Source of the DNA: Saccharomyces uvarum
Taxonomy: Eukaryota > Ascomycota > Saccharomycetes > Saccharomycetales > Saccharomycetaceae
Length of the DNA stretch: 64,000 bases
Assembly (NCBI GenBank): GCA_947243795.1
Contig: OX365935.1
Location: 770,794 to 834,793, forward strand
Direction: 5' to 3'
A program made the translations under genes and the position numbers. The stretch's first letter is position 1, and every line of letters starts with the position of its first letter. Positions 10,991-22,413 of the stretch are shown here, in pieces. The notes under the pieces are model-generated. The model worked only from the letters and a program-made list of their open reading frames with translations, was not told the DNA's origin and made no database searches.

Positions 10991-11422
10991 TTATTGTTGG
11001 GAGAAATGTTCCATGATCATGGATAATTCATCAGTTTCAGCACCCCAGTTCTTGACGACAACAACGGAAGCACCGACAACCTTTCTAGCATTACCTTCAC
11101 GGTCAATCTTACCTAAACCGGCCCATTCACCTAATTGCTTGGCGTCAGCAACCTTGATTAATGGGACCTTGTTTTCTGGGTCGTTAGCCAAACCTTCAAC
11201 TAACTTGATGATGTTAGCTTCGGTAACAGAGCTGACCAAAACAACCAACAAAGCTTCACCTCTGGTCAAAGCCTTGGTAGATTCCCTCAAACCTCTGGCT
11301 AAACCGTCATGAACCAAAGCGGTTCTCAAGACAACCTTCAAAGCATCTTCAATGGTAACTTCAGCGGTTTGTTCAACAACAGTTTCTTCTTGAACTTCAA
11401 CGACTTCTTCAACGTCAGACAT
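10991..11422 (-). CDS. RPS12: Ribosomal protein eS12
   Basis: Small-subunit cytosolic ribosomal protein eS12 of the L7Ae fold, located in the beak of the 40S subunit. The 143-residue protein starts [10 protein letters not shown] with an acidic N-terminus. It contains [18 protein letters not shown] and the L7Ae-type core GLGKIDREG. The frame continues upstream without a stop to 11524, but the ATG at 11422 restores the normal length; the extra 34 codons are 5' leader. Codon use is strongly biased as expected for a highly expressed gene. A Rap1-type site lies about 210 bp upstream. Confidence 0.97.
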
Positions 11423-11630
11423 TTTTTCTTTTAATAATATATAGTCTAGTTTTTGACTTCTTCGACAGTGAGATAAATAGACTGCTCCGTGAAGAGTTTT
11501 GAATGGGAGAAAACAATTGAACAAGGAAGAGCTATTAACTTATACTAAGAGATGGGTTAACTTTTATATTATCCTGTAGAGAATTCGATGAAATTTCGCA
11601 AATTGCAAACTTGCTTGGGAGGAAAGTGGA

Positions 11631-11639
11631 TGTCCGGGT
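11631..11639 (-). promoter_or_regulatory. Rap1-type site in the RPS12 promoter
   Basis: On the minus strand this reads ACCCGGACA and fits the Rap1 core ACCCRNRCA. It lies about 210 bp upstream of the RPS12 start, the usual distance in ribosomal-protein promoters. T-rich tracts follow between the site and the gene. The surrounding interval 11423-12027 holds the RPS12 promoter and the MRS6 3' region. I see no further gene in it. Confidence 0.55.
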
Positions 11640-12027
11640 AAGCTTTGTTTCATTCTATTTATTACAGAAAGAATAGCAAAAAAAGCAAAAAAACTGGGAT
11701 CCCAAATGTCAAGATTTGAAAGAGGTACGGATGTTGTCAGGGAAATAATTTCCTTGTAATTTTTTCTCCGCACTCTGATACTGTGTCCTACTACTTATTG
11801 TAGTGCTGTCATTTTATGTTTTTTCCCAGTCATTTACGAGCATTAGTCCCTTTCAAATACGTAGTTCTTCTGCTCGGAATATCTCAAAGATCGAGGAAAT
11901 ATACCTGATAGAGTTTTCTTTTTTTTTCTTCGTTTTTTTATGTATATTATTTCATTAACTTAGAAGAAGATATTAACCGCCGTTCCCATATGGATAAAAA
12001 AATACTAAATAAAATATACCTTGGTCG

Positions 12028-13845
12028 TCATATCTCCATTTCACCTACAAACTCCCCGGAACCCTCCATAATAACATCATCATCGTCGTCGTCGTCAATA
12101 GCGCTTTCGAACTGTTTTGTGTTCACAGCACCGCCTGCCTGTATTTCATCTTCATCTTCAAAATCCAAATCAAAGAAATCATCATCACTACCAACTATCT
12201 TTTCATATAGGACTTTGGCTGCTGTTACAACTTCATCATATGATATCTCAGCAGAAGGCATGGTGGTATATATGACACCATTATCACTCGCACCGGAGAT
12301 GTATTTCTTCTCTAAATCTTGATTTGAGTCAAAAAAGGAGGAGTTAACTACGCCGAAGGGTGGTGTGGATGTGTACTGAGTATAATAAAGCTTGAACAGA
12401 AACTGTAATCTCTCCCTAGGGACATACTCTTTGAAAGATTGGCCCAGCTTAACGGAATTTACTATTGTGTGACCGTTGCCCGTCAGTTGAACAATTTCGT
12501 CGTTATTTTCTAAACCTGAAGAAGACTCTCTTAAAAGAGCCATTTCCATAGCTTCCAAAGCGGCATCGATGTCCATTTCTGCACGCGGCCCTTGTTCTGT
12601 CGTTGATAAATTCCATACAATGGTTCCTTCTGGACAAATCTCACTACCAGCACCAAGAATAAAAGCTTGAACTACTTCCTTATTACCAGATTTCAAGGAT
12701 CCTGGGGGGAAAACAACCATGGCAGCAGATTCGCCTTCATTAAACCATTCAGTACAAGGATTTTCAACTATACAGGCCAGGCGATGAACTTGGTATTGTT
12801 GCTGTGGAACATGCTTGCTGTCTTTGGGGGCTTGAGTAGGTGATATTATGACTTTTTCAGAAACTTCTACTTTGGAGCCGTCTTGGAAGGAGGCTACTTT
12901 AGTTGTTGGGTTAAAAGACACTAATTTTTCATTTAGCTTATAGGTGGCACCTCCAACAGCGGCAGATCTGCAAAATCCTTGTGACAATTCTCCTGGGCCA
13001 CCGTATTTGGAACACAATGCCGGGAATGGTCCATAAACGTCAAAACTAGTCAAGTATCGACGGATTCTTTGCAAAGCCTCTGGTACTTTTACATTAAGAT
13101 CATAACACAACCCAATCGAAAAAATTAGTTCGAAAACTTGGGGCTTTTCTAATTTAAACTTTTCCACTAAAAAATCAGACATCGTTCTTTCTGCATAAGG
13201 CTGCCATATATCCGTTTGCTCTTCCCAGTTGAGTACAAATTTGATGAATCTCATTAAATTTCTTTTAGTCATTAATGGCAAATTTTGATCTGTGAATATT
13301 TCTTGCTTTGTGTTGGTCAATTTTTCGAAACAGTCGTTTTCAAAAGTATGGAAATTGGATAATGACTGGAATTCTAAATATTGGTGGACCCTTGACTTAA
13401 TCAAAATCGACAATAAATCCGATTTTGCGAACAGAATCTTTGGAGAAAGGTCAATACCGAAATCCCTCGACGAATACTTGCCACTACCAATGAGTGTGGA
13501 TACATACAGTTTTGCGTTCTTGTAACAGCTTACTGAGCCTTCATTAACTTCGTTTACCCATCTTTTGATTTGGTCTACGGTCAATGTAGCTGAAGTGTCT
13601 CCATAATAGTCATTTTTGTCAATGTGAAGTACAGTGGAACCTTGCCAGGCCAATGCTGCCGCCAATACACTTTCTACCATACCTGTTCCCACAATTAAAA
13701 CATCCACTTTATCTGGGGTAGTAGCCGGTAAAGGATCTTCAATCCCAGCTAAATGTGGAACCACTAAAGGACTCGCGTTCTGGCTATAATTAAAGAATGA
13801 TGGACGACGTTCTGCCATGGATGGTCTGCGTTCAGGACTTAACAT
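12028..13845 (-). CDS. MRS6: Mrs6 Rab escort protein
   Basis: Rab escort protein (component A of Rab geranylgeranyl transferase). It presents Ypt1, Sec4 and other Rab GTPases to Bet2-Bet4 for prenylation, and binds Sfp1 in TORC1 signalling. The 605-residue protein belongs to the GDI/REP superfamily. The FAD-like N-terminal motif VDVLIVGTGMVESVLAAALA starts near residue 47. The second conserved region is YGGPGELSQGFCRSAAVGGATY. The C-terminus is extremely acidic, with DDDFFDLDFEDEDE and a run of seven Asp. Size fits S. cerevisiae Mrs6 (603 residues). Another ATG lies at codon 10. Confidence 0.95.
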   Translation of the reverse strand: MLSPERRPSMAERRPSFFNYSQNASPLVVPHLAGIEDPLPATTPDKVDVLIVGTGMVESVLAAALAWQGSTVLHIDKNDYYGDTSATLTVDQIKRWVNEVNEGSVSCYKNAKLYVSTLIGSGKYSSRDFGIDLSPKILFAKSDLLSILIKSRVHQYLEFQSLSNFHTFENDCFEKLTNTKQEIFTDQNLPLMTKRNLMRFIKFVLNWEEQTDIWQPYAERTMSDFLVEKFKLEKPQVFELIFSIGLCYDLNVKVPEALQRIRRYLTSFDVYGPFPALCSKYGGPGELSQGFCRSAAVGGATYKLNEKLVSFNPTTKVASFQDGSKVEVSEKVIISPTQAPKDSKHVPQQQYQVHRLACIVENPCTEWFNEGESAAMVVFPPGSLKSGNKEVVQAFILGAGSEICPEGTIVWNLSTTEQGPRAEMDIDAALEAMEMALLRESSSGLENNDEIVQLTGNGHTIVNSVKLGQSFKEYVPRERLQFLFKLYYTQYTSTPPFGVVNSSFFDSNQDLEKKYISGASDNGVIYTTMPSAEISYDEVVTAAKVLYEKIVGSDDDFFDLDFEDEDEIQAGGAVNTKQFESAIDDDDDDDVIMEGSGEFVGEMEI

Positions 13846-14346
13846 AGCTGTTCTTTTTTGATTATTCTAGTCTTCTTGTTTTCCTTTGTTTTCTTTTTGA
13901 AATGAAATGTAAATACCAAACCCTTAAAAATAATAATACAGTAATAGTTTAAACCTTAGGTGCTTCTATTGAAAGGTTATGTCTAAAATCCCTTTGTTAA
14001 ACAGTTTTGTATGATAGTTGTTTTTTTTCTTAATGACGATGGAACAAAACAAATGTTTTCCTTGTACTGGTTGAATCTAGGTCTAAGTTAAACTTGCGCG
14101 CAATCTGTAATCTGTATATTTCACTTTTGTAACAACAAGCGTGCTGCAACCTTTTATTGATGTGCTTTTGATTATCCGACTAACACGAAAGACGGTTATG
14201 GACTATTAAACAGACCTTTATTTTATCGTTTTCAAAGGTTCTTTTTCTATTTTCTTTTTTTTTTTTTTCAAGTTCCACGAAAAAATTTTCTCTTTTTCCT
14301 TTAGTCACATAGGAGTTATTCGGACCCCGCCGCCCCGCGGAATTAA
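13846..14346. other. Intergenic region GPB1 3' end to MRS6 promoter
   Basis: About 500 bp between two genes on the minus strand. It holds T-rich tracts, a TTGCGCGCAA palindrome near 14095 and a short GC-rich patch (CCCCGCCGCCCCGCGG) directly next to the GPB1 stop. I see no coding sequence. Confidence 0.5.
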
Positions 14347-17043
14347 TTAGTTGGCTAAATTCATACTTGGAAGAATTAACTGTAAGACAGCTCCCCTCAA
14401 ATAGAGTTTCGAGATGTCTTGACGACCTGCTACCACACCGCCCACCATGGTTACACTTCCCTTGCATTGTGCTACTGAGCCTGCTACAGCCAATACTTGA
14501 TGGGGTTCGCCAAGGTGAGAGTCCATAATGACTGAATCCTTAGTATCCCCTTCATGTCGTATTAGCTTGCAGCCCTGAAGGCATTGTGTATCCAAATCTA
14601 CAACATTTATTACACCGCTACCGAGCGGAACACCTGATACTTTTTCTTTGGAAGGGGCTTCATCCATATACAATCGGTCAACATCTTCTTGTCGTAGACC
14701 TCCGATAAGCACCACCTTACGACCCACCGTAGTCATAGAATGACCCACCATACAGAGGCTTATGGGTATCAAACCATCAGATTCTTCTTGTGTTTTAGCA
14801 TAGAGGTCTATCTTCGTCCAAATTTCCGAATCGAAATCGAACCACCACATATCGCAGCAAACGCTATAGCAATCGGACCCTCCATGGAATGCAACCACTC
14901 TCCCAAATGGAGTGCCTCTCTTCGGCACATTTAGCGGTGGCGTGTGTTTGGGACTTGTAGAAGGACTTGAATTCGTATTTTTAGTAGATTTGAACGAGGC
15001 GTCATCACTAGTACTATTGCTTGAACTGGAAGCATGCATACTATCGCGCCCATTTTTCTTCTCTTTTCTTGAATGTGGTATGTTTGGGAAAAGCGGTTGA
15101 GACGGCTTATTGCCTGGTTGGATATCAATATCTATGGAAAAGTCATTTTTCAAGTTTCTCAAAAGCCTTCTTTCAATAGGTTCTGCTTCTTGTGTGAAAT
15201 AATCTGGAACACAGCATGCTGAAAATGCTCTTCTGCTTGGCCATAGTTCTGGATCATCAATAACAGGAATTTTGGTAGCTGTTACCGTGTCAGCAAATTT
15301 GTAATAATTACGTTTACCACGAGATATGACTGGGATGTTTATCTTCCACATGTCATTCATAGCTTCGTATTTATCATCACCGGTTTGACTATAGCCTCCA
15401 AAGATAATAATCGTATTAACAGAGCTACAAGAGTGTGTTGCTGTACTAAAAGTTTTGGAAGAAAAACTATCCGAAGACCTTGGGATTGTCACGCTTGACA
15501 TGGAATCGCCTGGTAAATAATCTTTACTAGCTGGTGGGCCCACTAAATCATCAATCTTGTAGTCTCCACTGCCCCGGCGATATGGGCTGATCGATCTTCT
15601 ACCCTTCGTGCTTGTCGAGGAGCTTTCATTGGCCACGTTATTACTAAAATTACTTACTGATGATTGCATATGACCAAATCTCGGTGAGAAATTATTGTAA
15701 ATGGCAAATTGGTATGGAGGAGCTACCAATTCGATCTTGGAGAATTTAAATGTCACCGTGTCTAAAATGTAACCAGTGTTATTCAAAAAAGCTCTCTTCC
15801 TTATGAAATATCTTCCCTTATCATCGATTTGGGTTTCCGACTTGATCTCAAACCCACCATAAAAGAATATATGCCTTTCCGTTAATTTACAACCCTGAGT
15901 ACACACCAGTGGAGGAGGAACGTAACCTGCAATATCAGGCCTTGTTAGTCTGGAAGAAGTCAAGGATAAACAGTATAAATGAGGGTTACAAATCATGGAT
16001 GGATTATTGATTAAGTCTGGTAATAGCGGTGGTGGTAAATTCTTTATGCCATCAACATAAAAATCTTTTAAATCTGCTGCTTCTTCATCATACCGATGGC
16101 ACGCCATCAAGCCCCCGACAATAAACAGTTGGTCATTCAATTCAACGGAACAATGGTATGATAAGGATGGGAATTTATACTCTGAAAAGATTGACATGAC
16201 TACTGAAGAACCTGAAAAAGTATCATAACTCTTGGGAACACAGTCTGTACCGTTGATGAAAAGAGGACATGTCTTTTTTTCAAAAATATCCAAATTTGGC
16301 GATATAATGGGCATTGGAACGGGGCTCGCTAATCTTGCATTCTTTGGTTCTGCATTGGATAGTAATAGAAACCTAAATTTTCTGGCAATCATTGGCATCC
16401 ATAAATTATGTCTTTTCAAAATATCACTATCCTTCAGGTCCACTGTCAATAGCTTCTTATAATATTTGAAATATGATCTTGTTGAACAAGAGCGAAGTAT
16501 CTCCAATCTTTCCGATGAATACGGAGAATTATCACCAGCCCTACCAAAAGGATCATTATTAGAATCATCTTCAAGATCATCCTCATTATCCTTGTCCTTA
16601 CGTTCTTCATCCATGTTGACCATGTTTAGGGCGCTGTGTCTATTTCTTACTGTCATTTTTAGCGTGTATGGATCTATTTCATTGACGCAGTTACTAATAA
16701 AATCGTTTAGAAAACTATAAATCTTTGTCCTTTCCGTAAAACCTGTAGAAGAATCCGAAGAGCTTATTACACTTCCTTGCCTGAAGTTAGTGAAGCTAAA
16801 AGGTTTCCTTGATTCATAGTACTTTTTCAATAAGAGCTCATTCTCTTTTCTAATCTTGGAATCGATATTATAACTCATCGCTTGATCAAATACAGACACA
16901 TAATTAGATAAATAGGTTAGTGAGTGGTACCGCTCCCTGTAATGAGACCTTTCCTCTTTACTCAGTTTCATATGGGGCGCTGGTTGCATATGTAAAGAAT
17001 GGGCTTCCAAACTGTGCGTTCCAAACGTGGTTGATAGAGGCAT
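14347..17043 (-). CDS. GPB1: Gpb1 kelch-repeat regulator of Gpa2/PKA signalling
   Basis: Multistep regulator of cAMP-PKA signalling. It interacts with the G-alpha protein Gpa2 and the neurofibromin homologues Ira1/Ira2 and restrains PKA independently of cAMP. The 898-residue protein has a low-complexity N-terminal third. Kelch-type blades follow: hydrophobic strands ending in GG such as [60 protein letters not shown] and [13 protein letters not shown]. Ser-rich spacers lie between blades (about residues 485-560 and 650-705). Size and gene neighbours match S. cerevisiae GPB1 (YOR371C, 897 residues). Starts at the only suitable ATG. Confidence 0.93.
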   Translation of the reverse strand: MPLSTTFGTHSLEAHSLHMQPAPHMKLSKEERSHYRERYHSLTYLSNYVSVFDQAMSYNIDSKIRKENELLLKKYYESRKPFSFTNFRQGSVISSSDSSTGFTERTKIYSFLNDFISNCVNEIDPYTLKMTVRNRHSALNMVNMDEERKDKDNEDDLEDDSNNDPFGRAGDNSPYSSERLEILRSCSTRSYFKYYKKLLTVDLKDSDILKRHNLWMPMIARKFRFLLLSNAEPKNARLASPVPMPIISPNLDIFEKKTCPLFINGTDCVPKSYDTFSGSSVVMSIFSEYKFPSLSYHCSVELNDQLFIVGGLMACHRYDEEAADLKDFYVDGIKNLPPPLLPDLINNPSMICNPHLYCLSLTSSRLTRPDIAGYVPPPLVCTQGCKLTERHIFFYGGFEIKSETQIDDKGRYFIRKRAFLNNTGYILDTVTFKFSKIELVAPPYQFAIYNNFSPRFGHMQSSVSNFSNNVANESSSTSTKGRRSISPYRRGSGDYKIDDLVGPPASKDYLPGDSMSSVTIPRSSDSFSSKTFSTATHSCSSVNTIIIFGGYSQTGDDKYEAMNDMWKINIPVISRGKRNYYKFADTVTATKIPVIDDPELWPSRRAFSACCVPDYFTQEAEPIERRLLRNLKNDFSIDIDIQPGNKPSQPLFPNIPHSRKEKKNGRDSMHASSSSNSTSDDASFKSTKNTNSSPSTSPKHTPPLNVPKRGTPFGRVVAFHGGSDCYSVCCDMWWFDFDSEIWTKIDLYAKTQEESDGLIPISLCMVGHSMTTVGRKVVLIGGLRQEDVDRLYMDEAPSKEKVSGVPLGSGVINVVDLDTQCLQGCKLIRHEGDTKDSVIMDSHLGEPHQVLAVAGSVAQCKGSVTMVGGVVAGRQDISKLYLRGAVLQLILPSMNLAN

Positions 17044-17654
17044 TATTGTGTGACTATATTGATACAGAACCCTTGAAAATAATCAAACTAAAATGGTGTC
17101 TGTAAAATCTCAGTTAGAAGGAATAACGTATGTTTACTTGCAAAATGCACTATATTTGGATTAATAGGCTGCATGTGCGATACATATTGTTGATAAACCA
17201 TAATAACAGCCATACTATATTACTGAAATATAATGACTCGTTTATTGGTGGTTACCCGGATACTAAGGGGACGAAATAGAATTGAAATTGTAACATCAAT
17301 AATAATAATAATATGATGAAATAATTAAAAATAGTTACCTATTACGTATTTATGTGTATACAAATTTGAACTCCTTGGTATATGTGAACATTCTAACGAA
17401 CGGTATGAGATCACAGAATAGTAGTAAAGAAAAGAAAAAATAATGGTAATGAAATATAAAAATGTAAAAAATTGTCCTCAGTGGTATATGTATTCTTAAG
17501 TCATAAATGTATTGTTCTTTTTTTGTGTTTGTTTCTTTTTTTGGTATGATGTGTGATAAAATTAGTAAAAGAAATGACAAAGACCAAGGGAAAAAAGAAA
17601 AAAAATGCTCAAAATAGTTCAATGAAAAAAAGGAAGATGCACGTTCAACTACTA
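17044..17654. other. Intergenic region NDD1 3' end to GPB1 promoter
   Basis: About 610 bp of AT-rich sequence between two minus-strand genes. It includes AT-rich runs and an AATAATAATAATAATA trinucleotide tract near 17298-17313. The Phe/Ser-rich 102-codon open frame at 17350-17658 has simple-sequence character and I do not consider it a gene. Confidence 0.55.
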
Positions 17655-19283
17655 TCATTGTGAATTGAATAAGTTTTCATTGGGTTTTGGGTTACAATTT
17701 TTCTTTGCTTGTGATTTGGATTTGGAGTCCGAAAGCAAAGATTGTGATCTTTTAAGTTTGTTAGCCCTTTTCTTTGTCATATTTGGATTTGAAATTCCTG
17801 CATTAGTGTTTGTATTATTATTTAAAGATGATGATGTGTCTTGATTGAATTGGTCAATATTTGCTACAATAATTTGAAATTTAGAGGGTTTTTTCCCATT
17901 TTTTTTGATTCTACCTTTTGAATTATTATTGCCAGATTTGCTTTTAAAGGAAATTGTATTTGAACTTGAGCTAGGATTTGTGACAGTATCGCTCCTAAAG
18001 GACCCCATCTTGGGTAGTTCAGGAATTTGTAATGCGGCCGCCCTTGTGGTTGAATTATGTAGAGAATTACAATTTGGTGTTGGAGATAATGGTAGTCTAG
18101 TCAACCCCAAATCAAATAATTGATCGTCAACGTTGGAATCTAGTATGGTATCTGATCTGGAGGCTAATAAGGGAATTCTGGGGTTATCTAATTTGGAAAT
18201 AGATTTTGTTATCGATGAATTTAATTGAATAGTCGTAGGCGAAGAGCCATACAAATCGGGTTTGTTTTCGTGGTCCTTGGTGAGTGTGCTAGTACCGTTG
18301 ATAGCATCCTGAGGGGTTTTGATGAATATTTTCTTAGCATTGGATCTTGATGGTGTTCTTTGTAAGATATTATTGGTATTTACCGAACCAATGGTGGTTG
18401 CATCAGTATTGATATCCTTTCTCGCCTTCTGGAAATCTACCAACGCACTGTTCGAAGATATCAACGCCTTGGCATACGGCGTACCAACATCGCCTAGAAT
18501 TTTCCTACCATATGGCGTCAGAGACAAAGAAGAAAACCTCTTCGATGGAGATGTGGCTAATGGTTGGTTAAACATGAGATTCATATCTATTTTACTTAAC
18601 GGAGTACGCGAAAATGCACCGGCAGACAAAGAGGAGGACATCTTTCCATTACTTTTCAAAAGATTGTTCAATTCCGCGTTACTAAAAATATTTTGTTGCT
18701 GATTAGGATCGTCAACTATGGTCGGCTGACCAGCATTAGAATCTGTGACAAATCGAAGCGGTGTTTTTGCCGGTGTCTTGTGAAAAAAATTGAAGCTATT
18801 AGAGGGAGAATCCAATAAAAACTCCTTGAATTGTTCGGGGGAGGCAACCAGAAACTCGCCGGGCAAAGAATTGCCAAACTGTAAGACAGATGAAGGTTGA
18901 ACGTTGATGTCGTCCAAGGTCTCACTTGTGTCTGTTCTTGTCACTGCGGGTGGAACAATCGAGCCGAGATGTTGTTGCTGTTGCTGTATCTGCTGGTGAT
19001 GATGTGGTAAGATACTGTTCTCTACCAGCGACGATTCGTTACTAGAGCTGTTGTGTGCGTCCGTGTTGGCAAAATGGTTCTGCGTCTGCTGGTACTGATT
19101 AGAAGAGTAAGGAGTTGGAAATTGAGTTGTTGTGGGCAACGGACTGTTAAAATTGTACTTGAACTCCGACATCACTTTTAAAAAATTCGTATCTGCATTA
19201 TTTTCCGTGGGATGCTGCCTTGAAGACGCTGGCGCCGCCCCGGTAGTCGTGAATTTCTGGTGATAGCCTGTGTTTTCATCCAT
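17655..19283 (-). CDS. NDD1: Ndd1 coactivator of G2/M transcription
   Basis: Essential coactivator recruited by Mcm1-Fkh2 to the CLB2 gene cluster, active when phosphorylated by Cdc28 and Cdc5. The 542-residue protein is mostly disordered: Asn/Ser/Gln-rich with a HHHQQIQQQQQ tract near residue 95. Many SP/TP motifs are visible (TPLSKI, TSPSKR, LSPTPN, RTPSRS). A basic C-terminus ends KKNCNPKPNENLFNSQ. Size is close to S. cerevisiae Ndd1 (554 residues). It is divergent from NUD1, and the shared promoter has an SBF-type site. Low-complexity regions make it one of the more divergent proteins in the window. Confidence 0.9.
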   Translation of the reverse strand: MDENTGYHQKFTTTGAAPASSRQHPTENNADTNFLKVMSEFKYNFNSPLPTTTQFPTPYSSNQYQQTQNHFANTDAHNSSSNESSLVENSILPHHHQQIQQQQQHLGSIVPPAVTRTDTSETLDDINVQPSSVLQFGNSLPGEFLVASPEQFKEFLLDSPSNSFNFFHKTPAKTPLRFVTDSNAGQPTIVDDPNQQQNIFSNAELNNLLKSNGKMSSSLSAGAFSRTPLSKIDMNLMFNQPLATSPSKRFSSLSLTPYGRKILGDVGTPYAKALISSNSALVDFQKARKDINTDATTIGSVNTNNILQRTPSRSNAKKIFIKTPQDAINGTSTLTKDHENKPDLYGSSPTTIQLNSSITKSISKLDNPRIPLLASRSDTILDSNVDDQLFDLGLTRLPLSPTPNCNSLHNSTTRAAALQIPELPKMGSFRSDTVTNPSSSSNTISFKSKSGNNNSKGRIKKNGKKPSKFQIIVANIDQFNQDTSSSLNNNTNTNAGISNPNMTKKRANKLKRSQSLLSDSKSKSQAKKNCNPKPNENLFNSQ

Positions 19284-19651
19284 GGCTGAATCAAAGCTGT
19301 GTGTTGACCGATCTATTCCCCTCTGGATGCTGTTTTCTCCACCGGCAATACCACGATTAAATAATAATAATAATCTCCTTGCAGCTCCTTAAACCTGTCT
19401 TTTGTTTTGTTTTGGTTTGGATTGTTATTTTTTTTGCGTCGGGAATTTTTTCGTGGGGCAGGGTTACGCAAAACGCCAAAAAACAACGGTCCAGGCGGGT
19501 AGCGCAGAACTTTTGTTTACTGGAACGGTACTAACAAAGTAAAGCAGATGATGGTAGATACATTGATGGTAAAACTAAATACCGCGACTGTAAAGTAGTG
19601 TTTAGGTGCCTAGGCCATCCTTTAGGCGTACCACTAGCACATCAAACGGAT
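19284..19651. promoter_or_regulatory. Divergent NDD1-NUD1 promoter with SCB-type site
   Basis: 368 bp between divergent cell-cycle genes. TTTCGTG at 19449-19455 is the reverse complement of the SBF box core CACGAAA. This is consistent with S-phase expression of NDD1, although use of this site is inference. An AATAATAATAATAAT tract lies near 19357. No open frame of interest. Confidence 0.45.
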
Positions 19652-22099
19652 ATGAACGAGCAGGATGAAGACCTGTCGAGCCAGCTGGGGAATCTAACGA
19701 TAAACTCGCCTATGAAGTTACAAGCACGCTCGAACATACACAGTAATAATGGCAAAGTGTTTAAGGAATACGAGAGTAACCACGACTTCCATGATTCAGA
19801 CTTTGCCTCTCAATTTGTGGAGCCCACAATATCCGAGTCCGTGAAAAAGCCTCCAACAATGACTGTTTTGAACAACTATAGCACGGTCAATCAGAAAGTG
19901 CCCTCAGGATTCTCCGGCACCACCGCTACATCGCACCAAGAGGCTCAATGGAAACACTATTTCCCGGGCATTGGTAGTGGCACTACCAATGTTGCTGCTA
20001 CAGACAAGGTTCCTGAGTCGGATCTGATAGTAAGCGACCTGGTCAAGGATTTATCTGGTGTGCTAGAAACCAATACCTTTAAAAGGCACCTGGATATGAA
20101 GAACAGAACTACCACAACGCAAGTGCATGAAAACCAGGACACCATTAACATCTCACATTCAAAGGATTTCTTCAATGGCGAAAAACTATCGTCTTTTTCA
20201 GACGATAGCGATTCTGGGCCAGCAGCTGAGGCTCACGATGTATTTGATGGTATATTGAAAAAGCAAAAATCGAGCTATCTGGTCAGGCCCTCTGCAAACA
20301 GTAACAAGGCCAAGACGAATGGTTTCGAACCCGATGCCTCCAATTCGTTCAATTTCTCGTCTTCGTCATCCATGTCGTCGTCTCAGACTCAATCCGGTAG
20401 AAAACCGAAATTATCCAAGAAACCCCCATTGAACACCATATCGCCGGGCCAATTGGGATATCAATTCAACCACACGCACGGTGCGTGGGATCCGCCTCTG
20501 AACCAGGGCTTGGACGTGTCGAGTTCACACTCGCTGGACAATACTTCTTCCAACCATTCACAGTTGACTACAGTGGTGCCTACAAGAGACACCAACACGA
20601 AGGACAAGGCGTCGTCGATTCTAAATAAAAAGGCTTACGACTTTGTCAGCAGCAAACGAGGCAACCACCAAGAGGAAAAAATGCAAGAAGAACAGGAAAA
20701 CAACGAGGATACCCCACTGGACACGCCAAAGTTCAACGATCTCTTCACAAGAAATGGAACCGGACCAAAGGCTAAAAAGCAAGTGCGCAGTGCTCGTTCT
20801 ATCTCCAACTCCAACCTACTGGACAACCATAAGAAGCTAAGAAATTTCCCCAACGAAAGGGTCGAAGATATCACGTCGATTTCCGAAGTTGACACTTCAT
20901 TCAACGAAACCGAAAGACAACTGGTATCAATCTTGACCAGTAAACTGTCCACAACCTCGGCCAACGATTCCAACTGGGAGAAAATCCGGAAATTTGACCT
21001 CTCCAAGTGCAAACTGAAAAACTTGTTTGGCCTTCAAAGACTACTGCCAAACTTATTGACGGCGAACCTCAACCACAACGAACTGAGCACCCTAGAGGGG
21101 ACCCCGTCAGGCGTGGTGCAGCTGTTCTGCTCCAACAACAAGATAACAAGCGCGCACTGCTCGCTTGTGGGATTCGCAGATCTGGAAAGCCTGGATCTGT
21201 CATACAACTACCTGAACACAAGCCTGAAATTTCTGTCGCCCTGTCACCACTTGCAAGAGATTAACCTCTCATATAACTCTATCCAGTCGCTAGAGGGGAT
21301 AGGCACATCTCGGATCAAAAAACTGAACCTTTCCAGCAACGACATCCATGGCATCATCGATTTCGCCCAACTGATCCAGACCAACAACGCCGCCATGGGC
21401 GGCTGGTTGACCGTCGAAGTCCTGGACTTGAGCAATAACAACATCACGGGCGTCAGGAACATCAACTCTCTGCCCCACCTGAAAATTTTAAACTTGAACG
21501 GCAACCCGCTGGTCTCCATTGTGGAAGCCACCCATGCCGAGAACTCGGCACTAAGAGCGCTCTCCATAAAAAACACCGGAGGCGCCCTGTCCAAGTTACA
21601 AAACTACAAGCTCAACAACCAGTTCCTTTTCCCCTATCAAAAACTAAAAATACTAAGAGTGGAGGGATTCGTGCAGCTGAGTAAGTGGCAAAAATGGCCC
21701 TCCTCTCTGCAAATCCTGGAAATCGACGGCGGCTCGGCCTCGTCCCTGCCCGACCTTCCCTCTCTAAGATCCACAAACCTGTATTCCCTAACAATAGCCA
21801 ATGTCAGAGACTTCACGCACTTGCCCGTGAACCTGTCTGACGAGCTGCCGTTTCTGCAAGAATTGCGGCTGCCGGGCAACAACCTGCAGAACGCACACCA
21901 CCTGACAAACACCCTTCCTTGCCGATCCGTAAAGCTGCTCGATCTGCGAAACAATCCGATCACGGCGCCATGTGACCGCACTAGCACAAACCTGTACAAG
22001 CTTGCCGGCCTGTGCAAGCGGCAATGTCCCGTGCTGGTAACCCTCTGGCTTGATGACGCCCCGGCTCCGACCTCGGCCCCGGCCGCTACGAACCCGTAA
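19652..22099 (+). CDS. NUD1: Nud1 spindle-pole-body outer-plaque scaffold
   Basis: Centriolin-like scaffold of the spindle pole body outer plaque. It anchors the gamma-tubulin receptor Spc72 and the mitotic exit network (Bfa1-Bub2, Tem1, Cdc15, Dbf2-Mob1). The 815-residue protein has a long, Ser/Asn-rich, disordered N-terminal half. A leucine-rich-repeat domain follows from about residue 455 to 790, with repeats such as LESLDLSYNYLN, LQEINLSYNSIQSLEGI, VEVLDLSNNNITGV and LKILNLNGNPLVS. The frame is open upstream to a GTG at 19598; the ATG at 19652 (MNEQDEDLSSQL) is chosen. S. cerevisiae Nud1 is 851 residues, so this copy is somewhat shorter in the disordered half. GC content is higher in the LRR part. 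Confidence 0.92.
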   Translation: MNEQDEDLSSQLGNLTINSPMKLQARSNIHSNNGKVFKEYESNHDFHDSDFASQFVEPTISESVKKPPTMTVLNNYSTVNQKVPSGFSGTTATSHQEAQWKHYFPGIGSGTTNVAATDKVPESDLIVSDLVKDLSGVLETNTFKRHLDMKNRTTTTQVHENQDTINISHSKDFFNGEKLSSFSDDSDSGPAAEAHDVFDGILKKQKSSYLVRPSANSNKAKTNGFEPDASNSFNFSSSSSMSSSQTQSGRKPKLSKKPPLNTISPGQLGYQFNHTHGAWDPPLNQGLDVSSSHSLDNTSSNHSQLTTVVPTRDTNTKDKASSILNKKAYDFVSSKRGNHQEEKMQEEQENNEDTPLDTPKFNDLFTRNGTGPKAKKQVRSARSISNSNLLDNHKKLRNFPNERVEDITSISEVDTSFNETERQLVSILTSKLSTTSANDSNWEKIRKFDLSKCKLKNLFGLQRLLPNLLTANLNHNELSTLEGTPSGVVQLFCSNNKITSAHCSLVGFADLESLDLSYNYLNTSLKFLSPCHHLQEINLSYNSIQSLEGIGTSRIKKLNLSSNDIHGIIDFAQLIQTNNAAMGGWLTVEVLDLSNNNITGVRNINSLPHLKILNLNGNPLVSIVEATHAENSALRALSIKNTGGALSKLQNYKLNNQFLFPYQKLKILRVEGFVQLSKWQKWPSSLQILEIDGGSASSLPDLPSLRSTNLYSLTIANVRDFTHLPVNLSDELPFLQELRLPGNNLQNAHHLTNTLPCRSVKLLDLRNNPITAPCDRTSTNLYKLAGLCKRQCPVLVTLWLDDAPAPTSAPAATNP

Positions 22100-22405
22100 C
22101 GCAAATGTTCAAAACAAGTACGCCGTATAGCGTGCACGCATGTATGTATGTAGAATGTAACCACCAAGTAAATATATGTAACAATTGTCCATTCCTCCAA
22201 GAAAGTCGCACTCTTCCGGCAAATGATGTCATTCCCCCTCTTTTCTGCTTCTGGCGATTCCCCACCCGGGCGATGGCGCGGCTGTTTTCCGGCGATGCGG
22301 AGCTTCGTCTTGAGGGATCTTCTTCTCCAACAGACGGAAAATGAGGGGCGGATGTAAGTAAGCAGAATGAGGAGAAGTGTGCCGCGGGAATGGCAGTTGG
22401 GCGGT

Positions 22406-22413
22406 TATATAAA
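22406..22413 (+). promoter_or_regulatory. ALD4 TATA box
   Basis: TATATAAA 121-128 bp upstream of the ALD4 ATG, a canonical TATA box in the 434-bp interval after NUD1. GC-rich words and an AGGGG stress-type element (near 22342) lie upstream in the same interval. S. cerevisiae ALD4 is glucose-repressed and TATA-driven, which fits. Confidence 0.55.

Noticed and set aside
17350-17658. 102-codon minus-strand frame overlapping the NDD1 3' end
   Set aside because: Phe/Ser/Tyr-rich translation of T-rich sequence, no ATG-dependent conservation argument, and it lies in the NDD1 downstream region.
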